Part shown: piece after piece, positions 25,729 to 34,884 of the stretch | How the letters are laid out: each line of letters starts with the position of its first letter | How positions within the stretch are numbered: the first letter of the stretch is position 1 | Notes under the pieces: model-generated | Database searches by the model: none | What the model was told of the DNA's origin: nothing | What the model saw: the letters and a program-made list of their open reading frames with translations, nothing else | Source: Butyrivibrio sp. | GTDB lineage: Bacteria; Bacillota; Clostridia; Lachnospirales; Lachnospiraceae | Direction of reading: 5' to 3' | DNA: 52,964 nucleotides | NCBI RefSeq assembly: GCF_017635265.1 | Contig: NZ_JAGBLU010000076.1 | Location: 1 to 52,964, forward strand | Translations under genes and position numbers: made by a program

Positions 25729-27828
25729 TTACTTATCACGGTCAGATTTTGGATCCATTACATCTCGCAGTGTATCACCTACGATATTGATACATATACA
25801 GGTAACTGCAAGGAAAATAGATGTAAATACCCACTGCCACCAGTAATTCTTGATAATAGTTGAATTGTTCGAACCACTCAGCATGTTACCCCATGTAGGT
25901 CTTGGATATGTAACACCAAATCCAAGGTAACTAAGTGATGACTCTGTAAGCATACATGTCGCAAAATCAAGTGTAAGTGTAACGAAGATGATTGAAACAA
26001 TATTGGGAAGGATGTGTCTGAAAGCGATTCTTCCTTCCTTAACACCCATAGCCTTGGCAGCTGTAACATATTCATTCTCACGTGCTACAAGAACCTGTCC
26101 TCTAACCATTCTGGCAAGTCCTGTCCATGTAAGAACACCAAGGATGCACATGAGAATAAATATCTTCTTATTCTCAGAAATATCCATCTGTGCCATAACA
26201 GCAGACAAAATAAGTGCAAACGGTAGGAACGGTATAGCTGCAAAAACTTCTGCTATACGCATGAGAACAATATCTACAGTTCCTCCAAAATATCCTGATA
26301 AACAACCGACTACAATACCAATAATAGTTGAAATGATAACTGCCACAGCACCGATAGTCATGGTCATCTTTCCACCCTGGATAATACGCTGGAATATATC
26401 AGCGCCATATCCGTCTGTTCCAAAAAGATAACCCTTAAGTCCCCATTTTCCAACAAGAGAACCATTTGAATCTACAGCATAACTCTGGAAAGCTCCGGCA
26501 AATACCTTTGCAGTCTTTCCATCAACTTTTGTAGGGACATCTGTCTGTTTAAGTGTTGAGCCTCCCCATGAAAGCACTCTTCCCTCTGATGTAAGCGCAG
26601 TATAGTGATATGTTCCTGCTTCTATCTGAACTATTGTTTCACCATCATGAAGAGCTGGCATTGCAACTGAATCAGATGGGAAATTTCCGGCAAAAAAGAG
26701 ACTTCCGTCACTAAGCATTCCGCAAAGATGATTGTTTGTAGCATAAATTGAAACAATCTTTCTCTTTCCAAGGAACTTTTTAGAAGACTTACCTGCCTCA
26801 TTTATATTGGAACGATACTGATCATAAAGTCCTCTTTTTCCTGTGTAGATTGAAGTTCCAGCATCTGTAATACCAACTATATAGTTAAGAGTAAAATCTA
26901 TATCTGTAAGATCATCTTTGTCAACAAAGCTGCTGATGTTCTGATATGCATTGGCATTACCCCAGATATAGAGCTTGCCATCATTCATAAGAATTGCTGT
27001 GCACTGATATCCGCAAACAAGTTTTTTGATATTAGCAACATCAATAGTTCCATTTACAAGCTCATCTGGCATAGGAATGATGTTTTCACCTGCTGATGCT
27101 GCAGTAGATGCAGCAACATCTGTTTCATCAGAACTCTCCGATACTTCTTCATCTGCTGATTCTTCACCTTCTACAGACTCAGCATCTTCAGTTGTAGCTC
27201 CTGCTTCTTCAAGAATAGCCTGATCTTCTTCACTTACTGATTCCTCAGCTTCTTCAAGCTGCTCAAGGACTTCCTTATCAGTTGTGATGTACTGACCATG
27301 CTTATTGGAACCCCATCCGTAAACCTTACCGGATTCGCTGATTGCAATTATATGATCTATACCTGCTGCAACATAGCAAATTGTGTCATTCTCAACAGCT
27401 TCGGGAATATCACTAATATCGATTCCTGTTGTTCCAAGCTGTGTAGCTCCCCAAACATATACATCTCCTGAATTGGAAAGACCTACTGAAAAACTACCAT
27501 AGCTGTCGATCATCTTTATATCATTTTTCAGTCCTGAAGGAACCTTCATCATACTCATTGTAGGAGCTACGTTTTTCTGAGTAACCTCTGTATATGAGTC
27601 ATAATAGTTAGGCATGAACAGTGGCCCGAAGAAAACCAAAAGGAACATTAAGATAACTACGATCATAGCTCCAACTGCAAGTCTTCTCTCAAGGAAGTTC
27701 CTTACTATCTGCCCTATAGGACTTACTACTTCTTCTACATCAATGGAGTCTGCAAGGTCTCTGCTTCCTCCAAAAAATACTCTGCGAACCCAGCCGCTCA
27801 AACGGCCAAAAAAATTCTTTTTCTTCAT
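25729..27828 (-). CDS. oppC: Oligopeptide ABC transporter permease OppC with an inserted RCC1-like beta-propeller
   Basis: 699 residues, against about 300 for usual OppC. The OppC N-terminal helix lies at about 50-71. The OppC signature YLFGTDGYGADIFQRIIQGG is at about 467-486, followed by the five-helix permease core with the EAA loop (EYVTAAKAMGVKEGRIAFRHILPN). Between them (about 104-470) are seven RCC1-type repeats near 104-132, 150-180, 267-297, 308-338, 358-386, 399-428 and 440-470. Examples are GDVYVWGATQLG, GKVYGWGSNKHGQ, GKLYIWGNANA and GRVLSWGGST. An acidic Glu/Ser/Ala linker (184-246) separates repeats 2 and 3. By OppC topology the domain faces outside. The frame is continuous, with AAGGAG ten bases before the ATG. 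Peptide import permease is certain; the role of the propeller is unknown. Confidence 0.93.
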   Translation of the reverse strand: MKKKNFFGRLSGWVRRVFFGGSRDLADSIDVEEVVSPIGQIVRNFLERRLAVGAMIVVILMFLLVFFGPLFMPNYYDSYTEVTQKNVAPTMSMMKVPSGLKNDIKMIDSYGSFSVGLSNSGDVYVWGATQLGTTGIDISDIPEAVENDTICYVAAGIDHIIAISESGKVYGWGSNKHGQYITTDKEVLEQLEEAEESVSEEDQAILEEAGATTEDAESVEGEESADEEVSESSDETDVAASTAASAGENIIPMPDELVNGTIDVANIKKLVCGYQCTAILMNDGKLYIWGNANAYQNISSFVDKDDLTDIDFTLNYIVGITDAGTSIYTGKRGLYDQYRSNINEAGKSSKKFLGKRKIVSIYATNNHLCGMLSDGSLFFAGNFPSDSVAMPALHDGETIVQIEAGTYHYTALTSEGRVLSWGGSTLKQTDVPTKVDGKTAKVFAGAFQSYAVDSNGSLVGKWGLKGYLFGTDGYGADIFQRIIQGGKMTMTIGAVAVIISTIIGIVVGCLSGYFGGTVDIVLMRIAEVFAAIPFLPFALILSAVMAQMDISENKKIFILMCILGVLTWTGLARMVRGQVLVARENEYVTAAKAMGVKEGRIAFRHILPNIVSIIFVTLTLDFATCMLTESSLSYLGFGVTYPRPTWGNMLSGSNNSTIIKNYWWQWVFTSIFLAVTCICINIVGDTLRDVMDPKSDRDK

Positions 27829-27842
27829 ATTCTCACTACTCC

Positions 27843-28895
27843 TTAGGCGCTTACTCTGACTCTTGGGTCAACAAGTCCATATACAATATCAATTATCAGG
27901 TTGCCTATGAGAGAAATAGCAACATAGAAAAGCTGCATAAGAATAACCACATCGAAATCCTGTGTTCGCAGTGATGATATCATAAGCTTACCCATTCCAT
28001 TTATGCCAAATGTAGTTTCAAAAATAAGTGAACCACCAAAGATACCAAGAAACCATCCAACTACCAAAGTAACAATTGGGATAAGTGCATTTCTCCAGGC
28101 GTGAGAATATATAACTGCCTTTTCTGTAACGCCTTTAGCTCTTGCAGTTCTGATACAGTCAAGTGACAGAGCATCGATCATAGAAGCTCTAACATATCTT
28201 GTCATTGAACCAAGGGAGCAGAAAGTCATTGTAATAAGAGGAAGTGCCATATAATACATTCTGTCAACAAACCACTTCCAACCTGTATAGTTACTTCCTG
28301 GAGTCTTCATTCCACTGGGAGGGAATATTCCAAGAAGGGAACAGAATATCCATACAAAAAGAATTGCTGTTACAAAAGTAGGAAGTGAATAACCTATAAT
28401 AGTAATAACCTGCATGGCCTGATCACCTTTACTTCCCTTATGCACGGCACAGACAATTCCTAACGGAATTGTTATTCCAAGAGCTAGTATAGTTGCAAAT
28501 ATATTTATAAATATGGTGTTTTTCATAGGTTCTTTAACAACATTAACAACGTCATCCTTAAGCTCATATGAATAGCCAAAGTCACCCTGTAAAAGACCTG
28601 AATATTTGCCATAATAGTTGGGCATCAACCCTACCCAACGAAGATATCTGACTGCCATATTATTGGTATCTGTTCCATATTGTCGCTGATACTCCAAATA
28701 CATTTCATCAAACATCTTATCTTTCTCTTCATCAGAAGCATTACGCAGACGTGTCTTCTGTGCTGCCATATCAGCTTTAGCATCTGTATATGCTCTGTTA
28801 TTGGGAACAAGATTATATATGAGGAATAATAAAAACGACAAAACTACAAGTACAACTAACATGTAGCCTATTCTTTTAAGTACATACTTTCCCAT
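27843..28895 (-). CDS. oppB: Oligopeptide ABC transporter permease OppB
   Basis: 350 residues. The N-terminal helix MGKYVLKRIGYMLVVLVVLS is typical of OppB/DppB. A loop of about 85 residues follows, then the permease core with the EAA loop (DCIRTARAKGVTEKAVIYSHAWRN) and the C-terminal VYGLVDPRVRV ending. The first outer loop is slightly longer and more charged than in E. coli OppB (DAKADMAAQKTRLRNASDEE), but there is no propeller. AGGAGG lies before the ATG. It starts about 210 bases after oppA, with a strong hairpin between. Confidence 0.94.
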   Translation of the reverse strand: MGKYVLKRIGYMLVVLVVLSFLLFLIYNLVPNNRAYTDAKADMAAQKTRLRNASDEEKDKMFDEMYLEYQRQYGTDTNNMAVRYLRWVGLMPNYYGKYSGLLQGDFGYSYELKDDVVNVVKEPMKNTIFINIFATILALGITIPLGIVCAVHKGSKGDQAMQVITIIGYSLPTFVTAILFVWIFCSLLGIFPPSGMKTPGSNYTGWKWFVDRMYYMALPLITMTFCSLGSMTRYVRASMIDALSLDCIRTARAKGVTEKAVIYSHAWRNALIPIVTLVVGWFLGIFGGSLIFETTFGINGMGKLMISSLRTQDFDVVILMQLFYVAISLIGNLIIDIVYGLVDPRVRVSA

Positions 28896-29014
28896 AGTCT
28901 AAACCTCCTAAAAAATTCTATATATAAACCATCTGTAATCAATTTGCAGATAGGAGTATTCAAATTCAAACAACAAATAATCTATATAGCGAAAACAATC
29001 TTTAAACCGACAAT

Positions 29015-29052
29015 AATCCACGGTTATGGTTCCATTCCCATAACCGTGGATT
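29015..29052 (-). other. Intercistronic hairpin between oppA and oppB
   Basis: AATCCACGGTTATGG and CCATAACCGTGGATT form a perfect 15-bp stem with an eight-base loop, about 50 bases after the oppA stop. On the minus strand no U-run follows. This fits partial termination or protection of the oppA message, giving binding protein in excess over the permease. Confidence 0.75.
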
Positions 29053-29104
29053 GTCAGTCAGTTACCTATATTAACATAATCCTACCGAAACTTCTAGTAG
29101 AAAA

Positions 29105-31396
29105 TTAGTTCCAATAAATATCTGCCTCGTCCTTGATATACCAGTTAGAGTTATCATCGTACATACCGGGATTAATTGTTGCATAGAATGCATCGTCATA
29201 TACAGCAGATGTAAATCCTGTTGCAAAGTTAAAGCATGTGTACATAGGTGTACCGCTGTAGTAACCATAAACCTGCTGCTGATAGAATTCATCAAGCATA
29301 GGACCGAAGTCACCGGTTGTCTTCTGAACTGCAAAGCCTGCTGCTGCAATATTGTCATTCTGCTCAAATCCGGTTACAAGAAGATCTGAGAACTCGTTGT
29401 CAACAGTACCGTACCAGTTAAGTACGAGTGGCATGTAATAATCACCGTCAATCTCTACAGTCTTGTATGCGCCGTCAATAGACTGATAGTTCTTGTCGTT
29501 TTCTGTAGCATACTCGCCTGAAATTTTCTTATAACGAACGCCTTCTGTGTACTCGCCACCTTCTGCATTGTATACCCAGCCATCGTTCTCGAGGACTTCG
29601 ATAGCTGAATCAACAGAAGTATCATATGTGTTAAGAAGCATTCCCTGATCTACAGCTGCCTTGTACATCCAAGATCCTGTGTAGTAAGGTCCGTCAACAA
29701 CTCCGCCGTAACCACCTGTGAAATCCTTAGCAAATGTTGCTCTGTCCATGCAGTATGCAACAGCCTGACGAACAGCTGTATACTGAGCTGGGCCATAGTC
29801 ACATCTGAATCCAAGCTTACCGTAGCCTGCTCTTGAATAATGTGTATAAGCATAAGCTCCGTTTGAACCATCTGCAAGTGCTACAGCTTCATCTGTTGCT
29901 GAACCACCTGTAATACCTGAAAGAAGATCGATTCCACCTGACTTGAAGTCCTCAAGCTGTGTCTCTGCAATAACTTTCTTAAATACAATCTTCTCAATAG
30001 AAGGCTGTACTCCTTCATAATTGCCTTTGAAGTATTCATTCTTTACAAGCACAGCAGACTTATCACTTGCATCAAATGACTTAACTACATATGGACCTGA
30101 ATATGGATATGTTTCATCAGCATTATTTGCTGAATCTGTAATATGAGAAGCCATTACGTAACTATCACCATTCTTTGCATAGAAATCTCCTGTGATGTAT
30201 ACGCCTTCTCCATCATCAGCTATATCGCAATCACCAAACCAAACTTCCTTAGCATATGGTCTGAAGTAATCAAACTGAAGATAAGCAATAGAATAGAAAT
30301 AAGGAAGATACTGCGCATCAATAGTTATTGAAAGTGTGTAGTCATCAATAAGTCGAAGACCGCTCATAACCTTTGAAGCTCCATCGACACCATCGTTTGT
30401 GCCATCATAAGCTGCAAATGCTTCATAGCCTGCTTCATATAAAAGTCCCTTATGATCCTTTCCTGCTGCTTCTGCTGCAACAGGTGTTGAGAATGCCAAT
30501 GGGAAATAGAAGTAGTTTTTAGCTGTTACAGCTGATCCGTCAGAGAACTTAAGATCATCTTTAATCTTGACAGTATATGTCTTTGAACCATCCTCATTGT
30601 CTGTTTCTTCGAAACTGTCAACTACGGTATCATTTATCTGATAAGCACCCTCTTTGTTCATAGCAACCATTTCAAGTCCATTGGTAAGCTTCTGAATATC
30701 AAGGTCAGATGCTCCGGGATTTGTGCCACCGAAAGCTGCATATCTGAATTTACCTGAAAGATCTGTTGTATCACCGAGGATAATTGAGTTATCTTCCTTT
30801 TCAGATGTCCAGTCAATAACAGCGTAGCATGGCTGCCAATATGGGTTTGTAGGATGCTCTTCTACGCCCTTGATCTGTGTGTTGTAAACATCATAGTACT
30901 CATTGGAGTAAAGAGGAATCTCAGGAAGCATATAGTTCCAACGTGTAATGAAATACTTCCACCACTCAGCATATACTTCATCTTCTGTAGCGAAGTCTGT
31001 TCCTTCTGTAGATGTGTTATAAACCATAGCCATTGAAAGGAAATCAAGACCAAGTTCATAAGTCTCTCCATCTACATTAAGATAAGCAAGACCTGTTTCC
31101 TCATCCTCTGTTACGTCAGCGATTGAGATCTGCTTGCCAAACTTGTCGTAAAGTGAAATGTAATCAGCATTCTCACCATACTCTTTTCCGTTCAGTTCCT
31201 GAACTGATGATGGAAGATCAGCAGTTGAAACAACTTCTTCTGATTCTTCTGTTTCTGTCTCTGCAGCTGCTTCTGTAGAAGCTTCTTCAGTAGCCTGAGG
31301 AGCTGCAGGTGTCTCTGTAGCTGTATTACCGCAAGCTGTTAATGAACCGGCTACCATAGATAAAGCTAAAAGAGACGCAAGTGTCTTTTTTTTCAT
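29105..31396 (-). CDS. oppA: Oligopeptide ABC transporter substrate-binding lipoprotein OppA
   Basis: 763 residues, clearly longer than usual OppA (about 540-600). Signal peptide with lipobox LTAC, then a Thr/Glu/Ala-rich linker to about 60. An N-terminal region (about 60-210, including LYDKFGKQISIADVTEDEE and EWWKYFITRWNYMLPEIPLYS) precedes and interrupts the SBP_bac_5 fold, which is recognised by LKFSDGSAVTAKNYFY, YPYSGPYVVKSFD and AVRQAVAYCMDRATFAKDF. GGGAGG lies before the ATG. It binds peptides outside the cell and delivers them to OppBC. The extra N-terminal sequence could contact the outer domain of OppC; this is inference. Confidence 0.93.
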   Translation of the reverse strand: MKKKTLASLLALSMVAGSLTACGNTATETPAAPQATEEASTEAAAETETEESEEVVSTADLPSSVQELNGKEYGENADYISLYDKFGKQISIADVTEDEETGLAYLNVDGETYELGLDFLSMAMVYNTSTEGTDFATEDEVYAEWWKYFITRWNYMLPEIPLYSNEYYDVYNTQIKGVEEHPTNPYWQPCYAVIDWTSEKEDNSIILGDTTDLSGKFRYAAFGGTNPGASDLDIQKLTNGLEMVAMNKEGAYQINDTVVDSFEETDNEDGSKTYTVKIKDDLKFSDGSAVTAKNYFYFPLAFSTPVAAEAAGKDHKGLLYEAGYEAFAAYDGTNDGVDGASKVMSGLRLIDDYTLSITIDAQYLPYFYSIAYLQFDYFRPYAKEVWFGDCDIADDGEGVYITGDFYAKNGDSYVMASHITDSANNADETYPYSGPYVVKSFDASDKSAVLVKNEYFKGNYEGVQPSIEKIVFKKVIAETQLEDFKSGGIDLLSGITGGSATDEAVALADGSNGAYAYTHYSRAGYGKLGFRCDYGPAQYTAVRQAVAYCMDRATFAKDFTGGYGGVVDGPYYTGSWMYKAAVDQGMLLNTYDTSVDSAIEVLENDGWVYNAEGGEYTEGVRYKKISGEYATENDKNYQSIDGAYKTVEIDGDYYMPLVLNWYGTVDNEFSDLLVTGFEQNDNIAAAGFAVQKTTGDFGPMLDEFYQQQVYGYYSGTPMYTCFNFATGFTSAVYDDAFYATINPGMYDDNSNWYIKDEADIYWN

Positions 31397-31594
31397 ATTT
31401 CTACCTCCCGCAAAATTTATATGTAAACGCGCAGTGTTTTTCTGACACGTACATATGTCTTTACATAATTTACAATTTTAAATCGGTAAAACCAATATTG
31501 CAACATAAGTTTTCAGATACCGGCTTATTAAAAATCTATTTCTTCATATAATAAAAAGTTATCGAACCTTTCTCTTTGTATTAATGAAGGATTA

Positions 31595-33268
31595 TCAGAC
31601 TTTCTCTCTCATATTTTTTGCAAGTTCATCTATTGTGCCATCTTTAAATGGGCTCTTAAGTCCAACCTCGGCCAGCTCATTTTCATAGAAATCTCTGGTT
31701 GAAAGCTTACAAAGCTGTAAATAGTGATTCCAGGCATCCTTAAAGTCCTTGTCCATCCATACCTTGAACTGCATTGCAACAACGCTTGCAAGAACGTAAT
31801 CAATATAATAGAAAGGATTCCAGAAAATATGTCCCTGTTTCTGCCAGAATCCGCCTTCGTCAAAGAACTCATCCCCATCAAAGTCAAGCCATGGTCTGTA
31901 TGTCTTTTCAAGCTCTTTCCAAACCTGCTTTCTCTCTAAAGGAGTCATCTCGGGCTTGTCATAAACAATGTGCTGGAACTCATCTACCATACATCCGTAA
32001 GGAATAAATGTGATTGAATCCTGCAGATGCATCTTGAGATAATCATCTGATCTGTCACCAAAGAACTTATCCATCCAGCCGTATGTGAAGTACTCCATTG
32101 ACATAGAATGGATCTCAGCTGTTTCCATAGTAAGATCATTATTTTCAGGAGTCTCGTCATTTCTGGTCACATAACCCTGAAAGGCGTGTCCGCACTCGTG
32201 AGTTATAACATCTACATCTCCGCTTGTTCCGTTGAAATTAGCAAAAATAAACGGAGCTTTATATTTAGGAAGGAAGTCCATATAACCGCCGGCTTTCTTG
32301 GTCTTTCTTCCAAGGACATCAAAGAGCTCGTTTTCCATCATAAAATCAAAAAACTCTTTTGTCTCAGGTGAAAGCTCTGAGTACATTTCCTGTCCTGCCT
32401 TCATGATTTCTTCAGGTGTTCCGACAGGTGCAGGATTGCCATTTTTAAAGAAAACGTCATTATCATAGTACTTAAGATTTTCTACGCCAATCTGAGCTTT
32501 TCTCTTCTCCTGAATCTCACAAACAAATGGTACAAATGACTCTTTTATCTGCTTTCTGAAATTCTCAACCTCAGCTCTTCTGTATGCATTTCTCTGCATG
32601 CGGTTATAGCCAAGTTCTACGTAATTTTCATATCCAAGCTTTTTAGCCTGCTCAGTCCTGTTTTTTACAAGCTTATCATAGATATCATCAATCTCATCGG
32701 TAACAGAAAGGAAATACTCTGAAAGAGCCTTCCATGCACGCTTTCTGGTGTCTCTGTTCTCATCTGTGAGCTTTTTACGAAGAAGTGAAATATTGTACTC
32801 TTCACCGTCAAACGGAATCTTTGCAGAAGCAATTACCTTATCATACTTACTGATAAGTGCATTTTCTTCCTGCATAAGAGGAAGGATCTCTTCACTGATA
32901 GAGTTGTTGGCAAGTTCTATGTTCTTGAAAAAGATCTTGTTAATCTTCTCTTCAAGAAATTCACGATACGGAGATTCAAATAAAACCTTTTTGTACTGAT
33001 TCTCATAATTGGAAATCAGTGGCATTACTTCATCTGCATAGTCATTCTCTTTTGAGTAATACTCATCGCTTGTATCAATATTGTGCCTGAACACCGCCAA
33101 AGTAAGCTCTGTAAAATAGTCAGCTCTGAAATCTCTGTATTTTTGATGGAGCTGCAGCTGTTCTTCGCCACTTTTTGCATTCTTACTGTCTTCTATAAGT
33201 TTTTCATAAAAAGCCTTAATATCATCCATATCCGGACGCTTATACGGCATCTGCGATAATTTCATCAT
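31595..33268 (-). CDS. M3-family oligoendopeptidase
   Basis: 557 residues, cytosolic, no signal peptide. The zinc motif HECGH lies in DVITHECGHAFQGYVTR, with the downstream glutamate in METAEIHSMSMEYFT, as in M3 thimet-type oligopeptidases. Length and pattern fit the shorter oligoendopeptidase subgroup rather than classical PepF. It would cut imported oligopeptides. It lies about 200 bases upstream of oppA on the same strand, with its own promoter, so import and hydrolysis genes are adjacent. The start at 33268 or the next codon (MM) cannot be separated. Confidence 0.93.
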   Translation of the reverse strand: MMKLSQMPYKRPDMDDIKAFYEKLIEDSKNAKSGEEQLQLHQKYRDFRADYFTELTLAVFRHNIDTSDEYYSKENDYADEVMPLISNYENQYKKVLFESPYREFLEEKINKIFFKNIELANNSISEEILPLMQEENALISKYDKVIASAKIPFDGEEYNISLLRKKLTDENRDTRKRAWKALSEYFLSVTDEIDDIYDKLVKNRTEQAKKLGYENYVELGYNRMQRNAYRRAEVENFRKQIKESFVPFVCEIQEKRKAQIGVENLKYYDNDVFFKNGNPAPVGTPEEIMKAGQEMYSELSPETKEFFDFMMENELFDVLGRKTKKAGGYMDFLPKYKAPFIFANFNGTSGDVDVITHECGHAFQGYVTRNDETPENNDLTMETAEIHSMSMEYFTYGWMDKFFGDRSDDYLKMHLQDSITFIPYGCMVDEFQHIVYDKPEMTPLERKQVWKELEKTYRPWLDFDGDEFFDEGGFWQKQGHIFWNPFYYIDYVLASVVAMQFKVWMDKDFKDAWNHYLQLCKLSTRDFYENELAEVGLKSPFKDGTIDELAKNMREKV

Positions 33269-33324
33269 TTATGTAAACCTGCTTTCTGAACTAATTATTA
33301 AATTTTTATAAATTACATTTTTTC

Positions 33325-33353
33325 ATTATACTTTATACATGTCAATTTAGCAA
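33325..33353 (-). promoter_or_regulatory. Sigma-A-type promoter of the oligoendopeptidase gene
   Basis: On the minus strand TTGCTA (33353-33348), 17 bases, then a perfect TATAAT (33330-33325), about 57 bases before the start codon. Confidence 0.6.
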
Positions 33354-33492
33354 TAGAAAGCGTTGAATTGTTAAAATATATCAATCCAATCTATCGACCT
33401 ATGGGTGTAAAATTAATCTATTGCCGATATCACGTATTCTTATATACTATAATATTATGTTAACAAGTTAATGTGATAAATTGCTAAAGACC

Positions 33493-33542
33493 AAAAAAAT
33501 AGTATTCTGGCTTAAGCAAAATGCTTAGCCAAAATACTATTC
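33493..33542 (-). terminator. Intrinsic terminator of the chvE-mmsAB operon
   Basis: On the minus strand AATAGTATTTTGGCTAAGC pairs with GCTTAAGCCAGAATACTATT (one mismatch and a small bulge), followed by TTTTTTT. Confidence 0.85.
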
Positions 33543-33592
33543 CTAATCTACACAGTGACTTTAATTATACTGTTTTCAAGCTTTATCTTTTA

Positions 33593-34783
33593 TCAGTTCT
33601 TTACGATCATCTTGCCGCCACGCTTAGATACTACATCAAAGATAACAGCCGCCAAAAGGACAACACCTTTTACAACCTTCTGCATGTTGGCATCCACACC
33701 CATAAGTGACATGCCAAGGTTTATAACACCCATAAGAACCGCACCAACAATAACCCCCGGAACTGTTCCGATTCCGCCGTAAGCAGATGCTCCGCCTATA
33801 AAGCAGGAACCGATAGCATCCATCTCATAGTTCTGACCGTAAGTCGGCTGAGCGGATGTAAGTCGTGCAATTGTTACCATTCCGGCAAGAGCTGCCAAAA
33901 AGCCCATATTGGTATATGCAAGGAAATATACTCTGTTTGTATCAATACCGGAAAGCTTTGTAGCCTTTTCATTTCCGCCAACTGCGTAGAAATAACGTCC
34001 AACTGTTGTATTACTTGTGATGTAGCCATATATGATAACAACCACAAGAACCCATATAAGAACTGTAGGAATGCCTTTATGCTGAGCAAGCTTATATGCA
34101 AAAGCAATTATTACTCCCGCAAGAATAACAATCTTACCTCCAAAGGCAAAAACGCTCTCAAGTTCATAGCCGTTTTGTTTTTTCTTTATCCTACTGAGAA
34201 TCTGTAAAAGAACAAGTGCTGATGCTGCCAGAATACCGCCGAATAAACATGTGAGATTTAAGCTGCCGTTCCCGATAAAATCATGTATATAACAATCTGC
34301 TCCGCCACCAAATAAGTTTACAAAGGTTGTCTGATCCTTGATAGAAACTGTAAGACCATTAAGTACTACGTTTGAAAGTCCTCTAAAAGCAAGCATTCCT
34401 GCCAGTGTAACTATGAAAGGAGGTATTCTTACAAACGCGATCCAGAATCCCTGAAAGGCTCCTATTGCTGTTCCGATAAGGATCATTACGATAATTGTAA
34501 GCCATACCGGAGCCCCTACATTTACCATCAAAAGAGCTCCTATTGCTCCTACAAAGCATACCACCGATCCAACCGACAGATCGATGTTTCCACCCGTTAA
34601 AATGCAAAGAAGCATACCTGTAGCAAGTATAAATACATATGCATTCTGTGAAATCAGGTTACTTACGTTCATGGGAAGAAGAATAGCTCCTCCTGTCCTC
34701 CATGAAAAAAACGCTACTACTATAATCAAGACTATTATCATGGTGTTTTTTTTCAAAAACCCCAGTACATTCTCCTTGTTCAT
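33593..34783 (-). CDS. mmsB: Multiple-monosaccharide ABC transporter permease (MmsB/GguB-like)
   Basis: 396 residues with about ten membrane helices. The sugar-permease signatures ILTGGNIDLSVGS, PPFIVTLAGMLAFRGLSNVV and YAVGGNEKATKLSGIDTNRV are present. The insertion after helix 5 (VSIKDQTTFVNLFGGG) and the overall length favour the MmsB/GguB group over RbsC or XylH. AGGAGG lies before the ATG. Last gene of the operon. Confidence 0.9.
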   Translation of the reverse strand: MNKENVLGFLKKNTMIIVLIIVVAFFSWRTGGAILLPMNVSNLISQNAYVFILATGMLLCILTGGNIDLSVGSVVCFVGAIGALLMVNVGAPVWLTIIVMILIGTAIGAFQGFWIAFVRIPPFIVTLAGMLAFRGLSNVVLNGLTVSIKDQTTFVNLFGGGADCYIHDFIGNGSLNLTCLFGGILAASALVLLQILSRIKKKQNGYELESVFAFGGKIVILAGVIIAFAYKLAQHKGIPTVLIWVLVVVIIYGYITSNTTVGRYFYAVGGNEKATKLSGIDTNRVYFLAYTNMGFLAALAGMVTIARLTSAQPTYGQNYEMDAIGSCFIGGASAYGGIGTVPGVIVGAVLMGVINLGMSLMGVDANMQKVVKGVVLLAAVIFDVVSKRGGKMIVKN

Positions 34784-34884
34784 ATCTTTCCTCCTATAAC
34801 ACCAGTTTATTATCCTACTAAGGCTGACCGGATGCAGATACCGTAACTGACCAAAATATGGCCGTAAACGCTAGTCATCTCCTA

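Larger units (their letters stand above)
33269..33592. other. Intergenic region between the oligoendopeptidase and MmsB genes
   Basis: About 324 bases, A+T rich, with no gene. It holds the promoter of the oligoendopeptidase (33325-33353) and the terminator of the sugar-transporter operon (33493-33542). Nothing else was recognised. Confidence 0.6.

Noticed and set aside
26400-27550. RCC1-like part of OppC considered as contamination or mis-assembly
   Set aside because: The frame, codon use and base composition are continuous with the permease on both sides and the domain sits exactly in an outer loop. Read-level checking would settle it.
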